From assembly GCA_039881145.1 (NCBI GenBank), contig JAYKKI010000127.1:2976001-3040000 (forward strand): a stretch of 64,000 nucleotides of DNA, read 5' to 3'. The notes beneath the pieces are model-generated. The model saw only the letters and a list, made by a program, of their open reading frames with translations. It was not told the DNA's origin and ran no database searches. The position numbers and the translations under genes were made by a program. Each line of letters starts with the position of its first letter. Positions within the stretch are counted from its first letter, which is position 1. Of the stretch, positions 38,171-51,483 are shown piece after piece. The DNA comes from Druceiella hillmani (Eukaryota; Arthropoda; Insecta; Lepidoptera; Hepialidae).

Positions 38171-38497
38171 CTCAGATATTCATTTTATCAAATTAATTTC
38201 GTCAAAGATTAAATCTGTAAAGCGAGCGAAATCGCGGAAAAATAATTAAGTCAAAAAGAAATATGAAATCAACATTACGAATATTTCTACTGAACAAGTG
38301 ATAGAACGTGTATTTGCAGACAGGATGGAAACACAGACCAAAATATACAATAAAGAATAATTACAGCAGATGAGAAAAATGATTGTTAATCTATTTAAAA
38401 CAAACTGATTTCAAGGGATGTGTGTTGACAATCCATAAAGGAGTTTTAAAATCGAGGCGAAAGGGCATTGAATAATAGACCACAAAAAACGAGCCGA

Positions 38498-39545
38498 AGT
38501 AGGGTTCCGTAGTTATTTTTGATGTTTTCGAAATTGTATTTATTTATTTACGAATTTATTGCCACAGAAGCTATATATTTCAATTGACCATAATTATAGT
38601 GTATCTGCAATGTTACAAGACAGCTAGATAACAAAATAAAATGACAGTAAAATAGGAAAAATAATTTCTTAAGAGAAAAAAGACAAAACAAATGTAATTT
38701 TGACATGTCGAAAGAATCTTTGGAACAGCATTGAAAGATAGAAAAAAAGGAGAGAAAGATAGGGAATATGAACTGGGAAAGTAAAGTTAGGGACAATGTA
38801 ACTTTTCCGAATGACTTCGATTATTTCAGTGGAGGTTAATGTTAAATTATAATATCCGCCTATAAATTTTTCTGATTTTTAAACCCTGAAAGTATTGCAA
38901 GTTTTGGATTTCCCAGAATATTAGGGACTCGGCCTATGAAAATGTTTTCAAAGGCCGTATAAAAAAGTCCTTTTTCTTATAATTCCTGTAATACTCTCCT
39001 TAATTATATTTGGCTACACTTTCATCAACCAGGTTATGTCAAACTTAGTAATTGATGTATATATGTGTATATAATATATATGCACATATACATTTTGTTT
39101 AACTTTTTTAAAGATCTGTACCTCAAAAATAAGAAGGAAGTCTTATAGAATCACTTCGTTATCTGTCTGCATGTCAGTAAAATTGAAATTGATGTGAAAT
39201 AAAAAGGGAACGTGGACCACGTTCCCTTGGAAATAGGACCAAAAATAGAGCCGTTTCTATAGACACTCGCGAATAAATCAGTACTTTTCGTTCACTCATT
39301 TCGTATCATTAAAATGGCAAGAAGTAAGATCTCACAGCATAATTAAAGGGAAAAATTCCAAAGTCGTCAGTTTGTAATTATTTCATATAAAAAATGTTTT
39401 TTAACTATGCGCCTGTAAAATATATAGTAGGCAATATATTTTCGTTATAAAAATTTAAATTTTGTAAATAATATAATAGCAATATTATGTATCGTTAAAT
39501 ATTTATAAATGCCTAAATGTGTACGGAACCCTTGTAGTGCGTGTT
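38498..39545. mobile_element. Possible ~1.05 kb non-autonomous element with GGGTTCCGTA ends
   Basis: The left side has AGTAGGGTTCCGTAGT (about 38504-38519) and the right side TACGGAACCCTTGTAGTGCG (about 39521-39540), which are inverted relative to each other. GGGTTCCGTA ends are, from memory, a hallmark of an abundant insect repeat group. The interior holds no transposase. A perfect 12 bp-arm palindrome (AAGGGAACGTGG, 1 nt loop) is at 39204-39228. Without another copy the boundaries are uncertain. Confidence 0.4.
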
Positions 39546-41444
39546 CCATTAGGCTTGAGAGCTTTTTGTATTTAGTTTTATTTTTTTGTAAGTACGGCTA
39601 TGAATATATTTTGCAGTTTTCTACATTAATAATTCCCATATTTAATTATTATGGTCGATTGTAAAAGATTGCTCATCTTACAATAAGTCCGTCAAATTAA
39701 TTAAATGTAATATATGTACAATAAACTTTAAAATAAATAAACAAAATCTTCTCTCAAATAGAAAGTGATGAACGAACCTTTCTTTTATATTTTCATGAAT
39801 ATAATCCATATACATGCGTCAGGTTTTAACAGTAATAGAAATATGCTCAGATCTTAATTAAGTTAATATAATATTTATCATTTGAAATACATATGTACTT
39901 GGTATATGTAAAATACATAAAGAATACGATATTTTACAAAAAAGGGAGTCACTTAACTATAATTTACATAAACCTGTTTGCAGGTTATATAACGAATTAA
40001 AATGGCGATAATATGTCGCTCGCTTTCTATAAAAATTTCTGTTGAAAGAAAAGTATTGAGAAAAATAACAAAATCATAAAAACTATCAGAAAGAACTTTC
40101 AGGTAAGTAAAACTCTGAAAGAAATTATTCAGTGATATGTATGTAAATTTTCGCGACGTTGAAAATGCAGCGAAAGACTCGTTAGTCAGGCTTCGAGGGA
40201 AGTAATGAGAAAACTTCTCGAAATGAAATGTCCAACGCTTTCTATGCAATATACTAGCTTTAAATGCAGTTCGTAATATGATTTCAATTAAACTTGTCAG
40301 TAACAGAGACGTTTCTCTAATTAAGGTTACGGTTTCGGGAATAAAATGTTTCTTAGAATAAATGAAAAATGAATGCTGGAATCATCGAAGTGTATGATTT
40401 AATTAAGAACTTAATATTTTTTTCTGAATATATTTTAACTTTAATGTGATGTATATTTTCATAAGCATAAATTTACTAATAACTTCGTACTGTGTTATGG
40501 TGGATAAGTATATTTGTTTAGTTCCACTAAAAAAATTAAGAAATTTCTATTCACGTTAAAACGTGATGCATACTTGAATCATAAAAGCATACATGGATTA
40601 TAAGATTTATATTTCAACAAATATTTCAGCCAGTCAATTCTGACGAAATAATTCATCGGCCGATACCATTAAAAGTTGAAGATAATAATTTTGGAGACAA
40701 TCATATAATTCTTATAGAGGTAGAAATAAAATAAGATTTTCAATGTTGCAAATTAACACAATTAGATTATACAAAGCGGTTTTTTTAATAATATAAATGA
40801 AGATTGATTAAAAATCGGCTGCATCAACGCAGATGATTCTAGTAATGGAGCTAAAGCGCTAAAAAAAGGTAGTCATACCTTTTCATAAACTCATTATGCA
40901 TTTTGTATTATTTTTCAATTCAGTATTATTGTTCTTCTTTATACTGCTTCCTATAATATATTTTTTATTAATTTACGAATAAAATGTTATTGTTTTCGTT
41001 ATTATTACTTCTTAAGACATTTTCTTCAGTTCGTAAGTGTCACACAGGTCTAGCATATAATACATTGAATTATGTTGATGGAAATTTAGGTTTTATAAAA
41101 TTAAATACTTTTTATGAATTTGTTATTAAACACTTGCCCCACCGCTCCATATTTTACCACTCTCCATTATGTATATCGGGGGGGAAATTTTGTTGCTTTA
41201 TTTGTAATATACGTACCGCCATCTATTGATGTACATAGGTACAGTATACATTTACGTTTTTACTACCCGTCAGAATAGTCATACCACGTTACAAACCAAA
41301 CAATTTTTTTATATACTCCTTATTTTTTGACTGAAAATATGAGGGAATATTTATTTATAGGCTATTATTAAATGGGTCCAACGTACCTGCTACATATAGA
41401 AACATGTATGTTATACCAATTTAAAAAAACATATATATGTATAC

Positions 41445-41780
41445 ATACACACTCTCATACACACACACGTATATATACGCACGCACACACAGTCCCGCGC
41501 ATGCACGCACGCACACGCGCGCTCACATGTAAACGCACACACACACAGCTACGCACGCAACATCCAAACATGCATACACGCGTACACGCACACATGCACA
41601 CACGTCCCCGTATACACACACATACACACTCACATACACACACACACACACACTCACACATACACACGAACACACGTACACACACTCGCGCACACGAGAG
41701 CCCAGCGCATTCGCGCACTCGCGCACTCGCACAAACGCACGCCCGCACGCGCGTTCACACACACACACATACATATACAC
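41445..41780. repeat. Large CA/CG-rich simple-repeat array
   Basis: About 335 bp of alternating purine-pyrimidine sequence (CACACA with many CGCG, GCGCAC and ATACAC variants) in otherwise AT-rich DNA. Frames on both strands (poly Thr-His or Val-Cys) are repeat artefacts. Such tracts favour Z-DNA in vitro. Confidence 0.97.
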
Positions 41781-42269
41781 ATTCGGTGCATATGTGCGAG
41801 CTTGTACTGTTTGTCGTTTAAAAATAAAATATCCTGCGAATTGTTATCTCTCTTTCTGTATTTCTCTACAACTTTGGTCAATATGCAGATATTTTAATAC
41901 GATTATTTCATAATTATCAATAAGTATGATATTTATTTATTCTCGTGTATTTGTTACTTTTACTGTATATATTCGCTACTTCCTTGCTTTGCATAATATA
42001 TAATTACATGTAAAATTTCTTTGGCCACAATCTCTACTCCGTGCGACTGTTAGACTCCTCATTATTATATGGTTGGTATTGACAATAGGAACGTAAACAA
42101 TAAAACTTTTAATGTCTCTTTATATGTAATTTATTGGATTTGTAACACACATTATTTATAAACTTTAGCTTTTCGCGCTCATTCGCCATATAAACGTTAG
42201 CAATGCCAAATATCACATTCCTCTGTGTACGTAATATGCTTAAAAAGGGGTACAAAGTTTTCTCTTCAA

Positions 42270-42275
<6 letters not shown>

Positions 42276-42339
<64 letters not shown>
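42276..42339. repeat. (TA)n microsatellite just upstream of B2
   Basis: An uninterrupted TA run of about 64 bp, ending about 65 bp before B2 homology begins. Confidence 0.98.
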
Positions 42340-42341
<2 letters not shown>

Positions 42342-42780
42342 AACTGCTGCGATGTTTTCTTTTGTTACAGTATTAAAATATCTTAAGCAATATTTATATA
42401 TGTGCATATATCAATATTGCTAACACTCAAAATCATTTACATGAAACTTTTAAGGAGGGTAAATTAAGCACTTGAAGAGATTTCGTATATTATTCTATAT
42501 AGATCTTATAATTTTTGAGTTACACACCACGCTTTTATATCTGTGAAAACTATAAATAGTGAAAAATAATAGTCGTTTACTGGTACTGACCAGAGACTAG
42601 TAGTGAAAGAGTACTGCAATATGTGGTTTGGTCGTCTTATCGGTTGGATCCTATTACACTGAATTACTCAGTTATTAAGGTAATGTCTGTAAAATTTCCC
42701 CCATAATCATGAGATAGAATATCATAGAATATAAATATACAAGCCGGTAAACAATATCATTGATTACACTACACGAGCTG

Positions 42781-43034
42781 GGTGCCTACAAGTGTTCGGT
42801 CCACCGCTAAGGCTTCCCCAATAACTCGCCGCCTTCACTCAGACCGACCGCAAACTTTTGTAATTTGCAAGGGCAAATTGTAAAGGAGAGTTTTATTTCT
42901 CTCGTCTGTTGCTTAAAAGACAATAATTATTCTTTATTTCCGTGCGGCAATTCATCACGCCCCATCCGGACCGCTGGGCGAAACAAAATGCGTAATAGTC
43001 GGAGAGTTGGCCGCTGAGTTATTTTCTTTTAAAT
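42781..43034. promoter_or_regulatory. Strongly conserved non-coding block, B2 copy
   Basis: Gap-free match to 14551-14804. The few differences include a cluster of three or four in the CGAAACAAAATGCG stretch; the dyad TAATTTGC-AAGG-GCAAATT is kept except for its last base. See the B1 entry for reasoning. Confidence 0.5.
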
Positions 43035-44474
43035 TAAAAACAACAAAACGGACGCCCTATAAGATTTTCCATTAGATATTATTTTCTATTAAACTTGAAT
43101 TTTTCTTCATATTTATTTCTTTAAATTCGTTCTAATTCGGCCCATCCACTGCTGAACTAGTTTGGAAACTACATTTCCTAATTCAGGTAAGGATCTAATG
43201 CTTCTTTAAATTTGAGTATAATATGGAGTAAGGTATTTCATAAACTACCTAATTTTTGAATACATTTATTAACAATTAATTTGTAAATGCTAAAGGTTAC
43301 ATAATAATTTCTATGATGAGATTGTAAACCTTTTTTTCTTTGTTTAATTAACTGCCTTAAAATATTCATACAAATATTTTTTGAGTGAACTGTACATACA
43401 CTATGCCAAATTTGTGTTTCCTCGTCCAGCGGTTACTATTAAAGACTGCTGCAACCAAAAGACAAAGGTACGTATGAGTGATTTTACGTAGGTGCCGCTT
43501 TCAATTTTGAGGTACAGAACCCCGACAATATGTAAAAATTATTGTAATTTTATTAATAAAATCTCTGAAAACAGTTGAAGAAAAAATTTATTCAATAATA
43601 AATACTAAGACCAATTAACATTGACAAACATATTCTTACAAGTTCAACCAAATTTTCTGAAATTAAATATCCTTAACTAAATTGAATTATTAATAAATTA
43701 ATACGTTATAAAAAACTAAGAATTTCTCTTTGATCTAAACGTGTAGAAATAAAAGTATAATTATTTTTTGGTAACTTAGCGTGAAATTATTTTATGCGTC
43801 AAATATTTTCTATAATATAATGAAAATAGGAAAATATGGTTAAGCTGTCCGTTATATATCACCCGCTAGCACCGAAATGTAGATAAATATCTTTTGTTTT
43901 TGAAATTAGATGACACATTAAATGTTTCTATGTCTAAATCTATAAAAACTATGGAACTTTAAGAGGCAAGTAGACAATATATTAGATATAGAGGTAGATA
44001 TAAGGGGCAGATAGATATAGAATAATTCCTTAATTCGTAGCAAAGTAAGGAACACTTACGGTTTCGTCATGTTGACCCGTCCATCCGTTCCTTACAGCTA
44101 CAAAGTTTTTACAGTTTAATCATACAAAAATTTAATATTTCTTTCAATGCGGTGAATAAACTTATCATTTTATCGAATGAAATGTTACTAGACAGGTCAT
44201 ATCAAATAAAATTAATGTTTCATATAAAATGATTCGACTTTTTTAGATTCGTTTGCAAAATAATGAACATTAACATGAAGTGCAGTGACCCCGTCATCTA
44301 ATTTTTCGATTATAGTTTTGGAAAATGTAAAAATTATAATTATTTTGATTAATACTTCCATGCGTTAGCATGAAATTTTTGTAGAATACTCCAAAATAAT
44401 GAAATACTTTTATAAGATCGATCATATGTTCAGCCATCTATACGTTTGTCACATCCGTTTTCTCCGTTGACGTA

Positions 44475-45705
44475 GAAACTTGAAGTTTCACAAATTGAAA
44501 AAGCATAATAACTACATAATAGTACATACGCATACGTTTCAACATTTAAAATAACTAATGGGATTTTTTGAGAGACAAATGAAGTAATCCATATTTTTTT
44601 TATTTCTTATATTGTGTGCGATGTCATGATGATAAAAATTTAACAATTTTTGTAATACAAACCATACAGGACTTTACTTTTTTGTCCCGATCGTCACAAT
44701 GTTTGGACAAGACATATGTATAAACAAGATGGCGATAAGCAAGAATAACAAAGATAACTAATATTTCCATAATACGTTTGAAGTAAAGGGAATAACAACG
44801 TTTTTAATCCCTTGATAGTTTTCCGCCATACCTTTTCCTTCCCTTTTGGTCTTCTTCAACTAGAAAATTTTTTTTTTACACCATTGTTATGAAATTTCCA
44901 AATATATAATCGGATCAATATTTGAAATATTTAATTTTTAATCTAAATCTTAAAAATTGAGAGCCACGTCCATTTTCTCAAACTTTCCTGACCTTAATGA
45001 ATCGCAAAGCTGTTTATTCTACACAATCCCAAAATTCCGAATATTACTGCCACATACAGCCAAACTATTTGTCGATTACGACATTACTAGTCAAACAATT
45101 ACGCTTTTTCCATGCTATTATAACATAAACTGGCGAAATATTATACAATAATTTTATTTTTCCCCAGCACCTAATTAGCGGTGATTTTTTGGTAAATCCA
45201 AAATGATATTAATCCACAAGCCTAATCCTATTAGCTTGAAATTGTTGTTGTTTATTTCCATTAAGGAGTCAGTCTTTTGTTTGAATTTGTTGTTGTTTCT
45301 CTTTCATTTACAGTAAAACCTTCCTTTTTCAGGGTATTAAGGAGATCTATTATCGAATACCAGCGTATATAGTAACCAGCATATGTAATAACACTTCTAT
45401 TCGAGTTATTTATTAGTATAGAAGTTTTAACATTAATAGTCGTGGAGTGTTATGTGATAAAATACGTGCGTTTTTGTAGATGGTAGTTGATTACTCTTTG
45501 GGTTCTTGTCACATATAATTAAATATTTCGATGTATGTTTTTCATTTATATCTATATCCTATTCCGTTAAAATGATGATCACGGAAAACATACAACGATA
45601 CTACATGTTTTCATCGCACATATTGAAGATTTCTTATACCCCACTTGAAAAAAAACTCTAAGCAGCAAATGGTTCAAGGTTATGAAAAACTTGGAATCTA
45701 TTCTA
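44475..45705. other. B2-specific 1.2 kb block
   Basis: B1 passes from about 16225 to 16300 with only some 75 bp where B2 has this block. It contains a 64-codon frame (44957-45151) of no recognisable family and a repeated TTGTTGTTGTTT/TTCCATT or TTTCATT wording near 45243-45310. I cannot tell insertion in B2 from deletion in B1; no target duplication or terminal repeat is evident. Confidence 0.6.
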
Positions 45706-46921
45706 TGCGTCTACTTAATAGTTAACACCGTAATTAAAAGGTATATTGCAGTATTTTTACGGTTATGAATATTGTATGGTCGTTTATTTTTTCCATTGCT
45801 GTTTTAGTGGATACTTAGTTCCTAAGCGAAGATAATAAACCTGCAATAAATTACGAACAAAAGTCAAAGCTTACGGTGTTCATAATTGAAAAAATTATAT
45901 AACTAAATTTATAAAAACTATCTACGAATGTAGCTACCGAAGCAAAATTAAATGGAAAACATTTCTATTCTTTGGTATAAATTAATTATTACCCTCACTA
46001 CTTGCATGCTTATATAATTTATTAGTAAAACTATTCCAATCAATATATGGTCCATTTTTCATTTAAAGCAAGTAATTAACTGCGAAAAAAATTCATGGAA
46101 TTAATTCCAACTTGAACTAAAGTTAAATTATTACTAAAGAATTATTTAAAGATTCCAATTTCTATACAGAAATAAAAATTTGTAATTCAATAATAAATCA
46201 ATGTTATAAGAACTAGTTTTTCGAAAGGAAATATTATGTTGTCATGTGCCAGAAAAATAATTAATTTGCAAAATTTCCGTACGATATATTGGTAAATCGG
46301 GGAAACTAGGAAGCTGTGACAGACGGTCAGGGAGAAATATACGAGAAACTATGACAATCTCGAAAATATCCTAAAAAAATTCAAATAGTGCAGATAGAGA
46401 CAATTAAATTTTTTCAGTGCATTGCATAAAACAGTAGAAAACTTAATTACATATTTTCCATATTTTAAGTATACGCCTCTGACTTAGCAACATTAAATAA
46501 ATATTCTTCCGCAACCAAAAAGCAAATGAAAACCATAAGCGATATATTAAAAAAACCTAGGACAACGCCAAAAGTTCTAGTGATATAAAATTGAATAAAA
46601 TGAAACAGAGGCGAAACGAAAATGACGCCAATTATTGGTAATAAAACTGTGCTTTTCGTAAGGTTTTATAAAATCACATTAGTTTTCCAATAATACTGAA
46701 TATTATAAATGTGTATAAATGAATATATAGATGACAATTAAATATGATTTGGTGTCTTCAAAATTTATTTCCAAAATCTATTCTTAATGTTATTGATATT
46801 TTATTGAAGAGCTGTTTTGTGAAATTATGAAATTTTTTTAATGACACAAATATATAATTAGGATATTTTACATATTGACGAGTATGTTTTAAATTTTTCC
46901 TCAATTGAGAAAAGTTTTAAT

Positions 46922-46932
46922 TTAATTTTTTG
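46922..46932. other. Left target-site duplication of the third insertion
   Basis: TTAATTTTTTG is repeated at 47032-47042. B1 (about 17496-17506) has a single TTCATTTTTTG. Confidence 0.8.
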
Positions 46933-47031
46933 TTGAATATATTTGGCGTTAATTTTGTAGAAATTCATTATTCAAAATTAAATGAAACTACTAGAAATAA
47001 TACTACATCACGTAGTTTCATTTAATTGTGA
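46933..47031 (-). mobile_element. 99 bp hairpin remnant of the Penelope-like family
   Basis: In reverse orientation to the copy at 24499-25282: it begins TTGAATATATTTGGCGTT, continues with GTAGAAATTCATTATTCA, then two inverted AATTAAATGAAACTAC pieces separated by AGAAATAATACTACATCACG. The ribozyme-like part is missing. It is flanked by an 11 bp target duplication and absent from B1. Confidence 0.75.
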
Positions 47032-47839
47032 TTAATTTTTTGTATCTATTAATTTACATTATGACATCAGAAAAAAGTTGTAAAACATTTCCCAATATTT
47101 ATAAAAATTAGACAAATAAGGACATCTATAAAATATGGTTGCATACTCGCCTAGGAAAATTTTAAAGAGTATTAACGAAAATAGTTGCATTTTAAATTAC
47201 AAATTAAAACTAATAACTTTTCTCGAGTCTAATTTTTTATTTTTTTCAAAATACCGTTGAAAAATTACATTTCATTTGTTAAACTTTTTACTTCGCAAAA
47301 GTAAACAATTAAAACTACAATTTTAAAAGATCTATCCGTTGATACCACATCCGATAAGATAAGCAATAAAAATTTGCTTCCCTTTTAGAAATAAAGTGAG
47401 GTATATAAATTTTTTGAACATCTTGCTATGTAATAATTGAAATTATAAGAAGATGTACAAAACACGATAATGAAAATTAATAATTTCTTGTTTCACTACC
47501 GTATCCTAATAATCATAAGGTTAATTTACTTTAAAAAAAAAAAGGAAATGGCTAATTTTACTTGAAAACTCGGGTCAAATCTGAAGTATCTGCGGGCCAT
47601 AACTTGAAAGTTTAATTAATATTTTAGTTTCTACCGTTTTAAGTCTGGTTTGCGAGATATATAACTGACAGGCGAGCAACCAAATATATTAAAAAAGTTC
47701 TTCACTTTAATGAAGCCACAAAGTAAAAATTGAAATGAAAAAATGTAAGCGTTAAGAAATCTGAGTAATTATTTCAAATTAACGCAACTAAAAAAATCGC
47801 AACCACCTTGACCTGCTAGTTCCCTAAAGAAATTATTTT

Positions 47840-48030
47840 TTCATAAATAATCGCTGTAATTAACTTAAATGTCAAGAAAGGGCCGACAGTTATCTCGCAG
47901 ACAATGGCAATAGATCTTATTTTACTTATGAAACAAGGTTAATAGGTAGGAGTCTCTAAAAATGGTGGTGTAAACTGTGATTTGATTCTGAGTCTTGCGT
48001 AACAACTGTTTACGTGCTTCAATTTCTGTT
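47840..48030. promoter_or_regulatory. Conserved non-coding block, B2 copy
   Basis: Counterpart of 18422-18613, about 93% identical by eye. Motifs kept include ATAAATAATCGCTGTAATTA and AAAGGGCCGACA. Confidence 0.4.
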
Positions 48031-51000
48031 TTATAAAAAAAAAATGATTACTCACTTACTACGTCAAGATGTCACCAGGGAGCGTAACTAAAGCCAAATA
48101 ACTTAGTTTAGAAATATTTAATTAAAAGTAAATCGTTGAAAAAAATTACGAAACACTTAACTTAATACGTGAATCACATAATTTTGCCAGTAGAAATATC
48201 TTTGTACAATCGTCCGATTATCTGTCTATCTTTGTGATTCATTTATTATTTTCGATATGTTTTAACAGTAAAACTTAAGAAACTTGGTAAATGTATTACT
48301 GAAGTTATACTACTTTAGGTGCATTATGAAAAAAATTTATTGTATCGAATTTTATGATACGGGCACGCAAGGTGCAACAAAAATCGATAGCATGAAGTTA
48401 GTCACGATGCGCGTGCACGATGCAATGAAAATCGACAGTATGAAGTTCTTATGATGCAACGCAAATCGGCAAAATAAAGTTACTCACTAAACATATATCT
48501 ACATGCGTGTAATGATTGACACTACATTCATGATAGTATATTCATACAAATCTAAATTATATCTGTGCTTTTAAATAATATCTTTTTATTAATTGAAATT
48601 TAACGGTGGTCCATATAATAGGAAATATTCGTCATAGAAATAGTGCTTATAAGCTTTTAAAAATATACTTTAAGTCTATTTCACTAAGTCGGTATGTATT
48701 TATTAGCATTATAAATTGTTAATTACTACTTTTTTACTTTATCCTTTATTAAAAATTTAAAATTAATAACTTTTCAGCTTATTCGTTTATTTCGAATGTT
48801 ATAAAACTTCATTTAGATTGTTTTAATAAATTTAACAATTCAATGTACACATTTAATTTTTAAATTTAATTATTTGATTGAATTTAAATTAACTAATCGT
48901 ATTTATAATCACGGTTCCATTCATTATTATTTTATTTCCATTACTTATTTGCGTGCTGAATAAAATTATTCTTATAATACGCCAAAGTCAATCATTTCAA
49001 ATTTAAACTTAACGATTATTACTAAACGGTTTTCTTTACTTCCAAAAGTTAAGTTACTGTGTTATAAAAGTAAAAATACAAATAAATAACCCTGTTAAAA
49101 TTCTAGGTACTCTACTAGTAACGCTCTTTTCTGCATAATCAAGCAACAATTAACTTTATCAGTTCCGGAAAGGAGAGAAAATATATTTCGCACTAATTTA
49201 CAGCAATTTCTTAGAAGCGTCTTACGTAAAGTTCTGAAAATAATTGTTTTAGACCTCTACTACCTTTATCTTTCAATTTGCATTCCATTTTATAAAATTG
49301 CAAAATAACCTAAGCCCCCCGTCCCACCCCTTCAAAACTACTAAACCTGAAATTACATTTAATCAAGGAACATGGCGTCAGATAGCTGAAAGGATATCTT
49401 AGATTTGAGGTATTCAAGATAATTTATTTTTTAAACTATCATTTGCGCTAGAAAGTCCAGATTAGTATTGACTTATGATAAAGTAATTTCACTTCAAACG
49501 AGATATAAAATCCTCGAAGCGCAATCTATACTCGCACTTGGACGTTTTTCTATAGGAGAGCATAGCATACAAAATCGTATGAAGTTTACCAAAATGTTGC
49601 AATGATACTACATCGATATATGTGTCATTAAAATAGAACTGATTAATTTAATGTGTTTTTATTATCTGACAAATTTTCGTTTTGGTAATTCAAATGTTCA
49701 AAGTGAAACATTTTACTTGCGACATGTACAATAAAAATAATCTCCATTCAATACTGAAAAAGACGTGGTTCTATTTAAAAATTTAACAAGTATGATATGC
49801 AAAATAAGTAAATATATCCAATATTACACAAGAAAATTAGAACTATTCAAAACCTAAAATTTTCTTTAATTAAGAGACTAAAAAACTCCCAGGAAACATA
49901 ACTAAACATAATCTACACAAATTATGAGATGAATTATAACTACGGCAAAGACATGGCAAATGGCATTATGCTTCAAGTTGTTAACTCGTAAAAGAACTCG
50001 AATTTAATTTGAAGCCATTTCAAGTAAAATAAATGCATTAGAAGGTACATTAAGTATAACGACATGAATTTTAATATGTAGATCGCTCTCGTGAACTTTT
50101 GCCTAACATCATCTTATTTAAATGTCAAGGCGACAACTCAACACGAAACTGGTGTAAAATCGCAATTTGATGGAATTTTATTTACTTTAAAATTATCCGT
50201 TCCCTATCTTCATCGTATCATTTCTGTAAACTTCAGGCTTTTTAATAATAACTACCACAATCACAGTCAAGAAATACGAGCGAAACGTGAATAGTTGAAC
50301 GGTAAAGCATGCTAGTCCCAAATCGATGAAAATGTTGCAAAGTTTTAACTTGGAATTACTTATTTTACAAACCTCTGCTGATCGCCATCTGACTCTTGGA
50401 AATACCTGAGATCTAACGTTAAAACTGACCAAAATACCTTAAAATTTTTTTTACATGTTTTCTGGACGTTATGCACAAAACGAAATGTTTGGGAGATTTT
50501 CGAATCATATTTTTATTTTTTCAGCGTGTAAGAATAAACTTACATAAATTAAATTTATTTTGAGGGAAGTAAAAACTGTTAGATGGGTGAGAAAGGCACA
50601 TTTTGTGTTGTAATATAAATAGTACAGAAACACAGAAAGAAATAATTATCGATATGATTTCTAATTAATTTCTAATTATTTTGGTCTTCGTGAATTAACC
50701 ACAATGCATTAAATATTCTAAATAATATTCAGCTTAACCATTTTGCTAGTGCTGTAGCATGTAATGCACAAGTCGTATAAACACATCGTTATATACTCGT
50801 TAATTGTACAGTCATTACATGCTCGTAAAATTTACGTTTATTTAGAAAAAAATTTTGAAAATGTTTTCAAAAATAATCCTTATTTATAAATTTATGATTA
50901 TATCGAATTTGTTAATATTTTGAATATCATTAAAACTTACATCGAGCAACGGCAAAAAACTGATAACTTTGCAAATGTATATTTGTGTCAGAATTGTTAT

Positions 51001-51423
51001 GTATACAAAGTGCGAAATTTAATTTTCTGCTTCAACGATTTCAAAAATATTAACTCTTCCAAGAACGTCTGAAACAATTTTTGTGGATTATCTGGTATAT
51101 TAATTTCTAAAATGTTAATTTATATTAATTGACATAAGCTTATAACTTCTAAAAATTGTAGCTCCACCATGTGTTATGAGGAAGGGTTATGATTGTAAAT
51201 GACTCTTTAGTTAGATTACTCTGTAGTATTGAGTTACTCTGCGCTATGTCTTTAGTATTGAGTTACTCTGCGCTACCATATGTTTAATGAGGAATCACAA
51301 GATATATTAATAACCTATCACAAAAAAAACAAGTGATATAAGTAAAATACTAGATAAACCTATTAGACATAAAAGTCTATTGACAGTGACACAAATCTCC
51401 CTGCCGGTCTGCTCCCTGCCGGT

Positions 51424-51483
51424 ATGGTTTTAAACAAAAAGATCATAGAGAGGCATCTCTATGATCTTTTTGTTTAAAACCAT
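51424..51483. repeat. Perfect 28 bp-arm hairpin private to A3
   Basis: Left arm 51424-51451 starts ATGGTTTTAAACAAAAAG; the right arm 51456-51483 is its exact reverse complement; the loop is GGCA. A1 (about 3590-3615) and A2 (about 22197-22220) have only the right-arm sequence, so the left arm is a new inverted copy. Confidence 0.95.

Larger units (their letters stand above)
34046..42402. other. Unique 8.4 kb spacer between A2 and B2, no gene recognised
   Basis: No part of this stretch matches the A or B copies. It is AT-rich with frames up to about 98 codons that have no recognisable motifs and a composition typical of chance. Contents I can point to: a possible old element at 38498-39545, a CA/CG array at 41445-41780 and a TA array at 42276-42339. 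An isolated frame at 35896-36120 (74 codons) has no recognisable domain. It may be older flanking DNA, or an insertion that separated the two modules. Confidence 0.7.
42403..49070 (+). repeat. B2: second copy of the B segment
   Basis: Collinear with B1 (13965-19600). It has a ~1.2 kb block at 44475-45705 without counterpart in B1, a GATA/TAGATA-rich patch at about 43975-44030 in the foldback region, and a small Penelope-like insertion at 46933-47031. It runs straight into A3 as B1 runs into A2. No gene is seen. Confidence 0.92.

Noticed and set aside
41372..41821. The longest open frame in the window (149 codons), rich in Thr-His
   Set aside because: It is the translation of the CA/CG array; equally long frames exist on the opposite strand, so it is not a gene.
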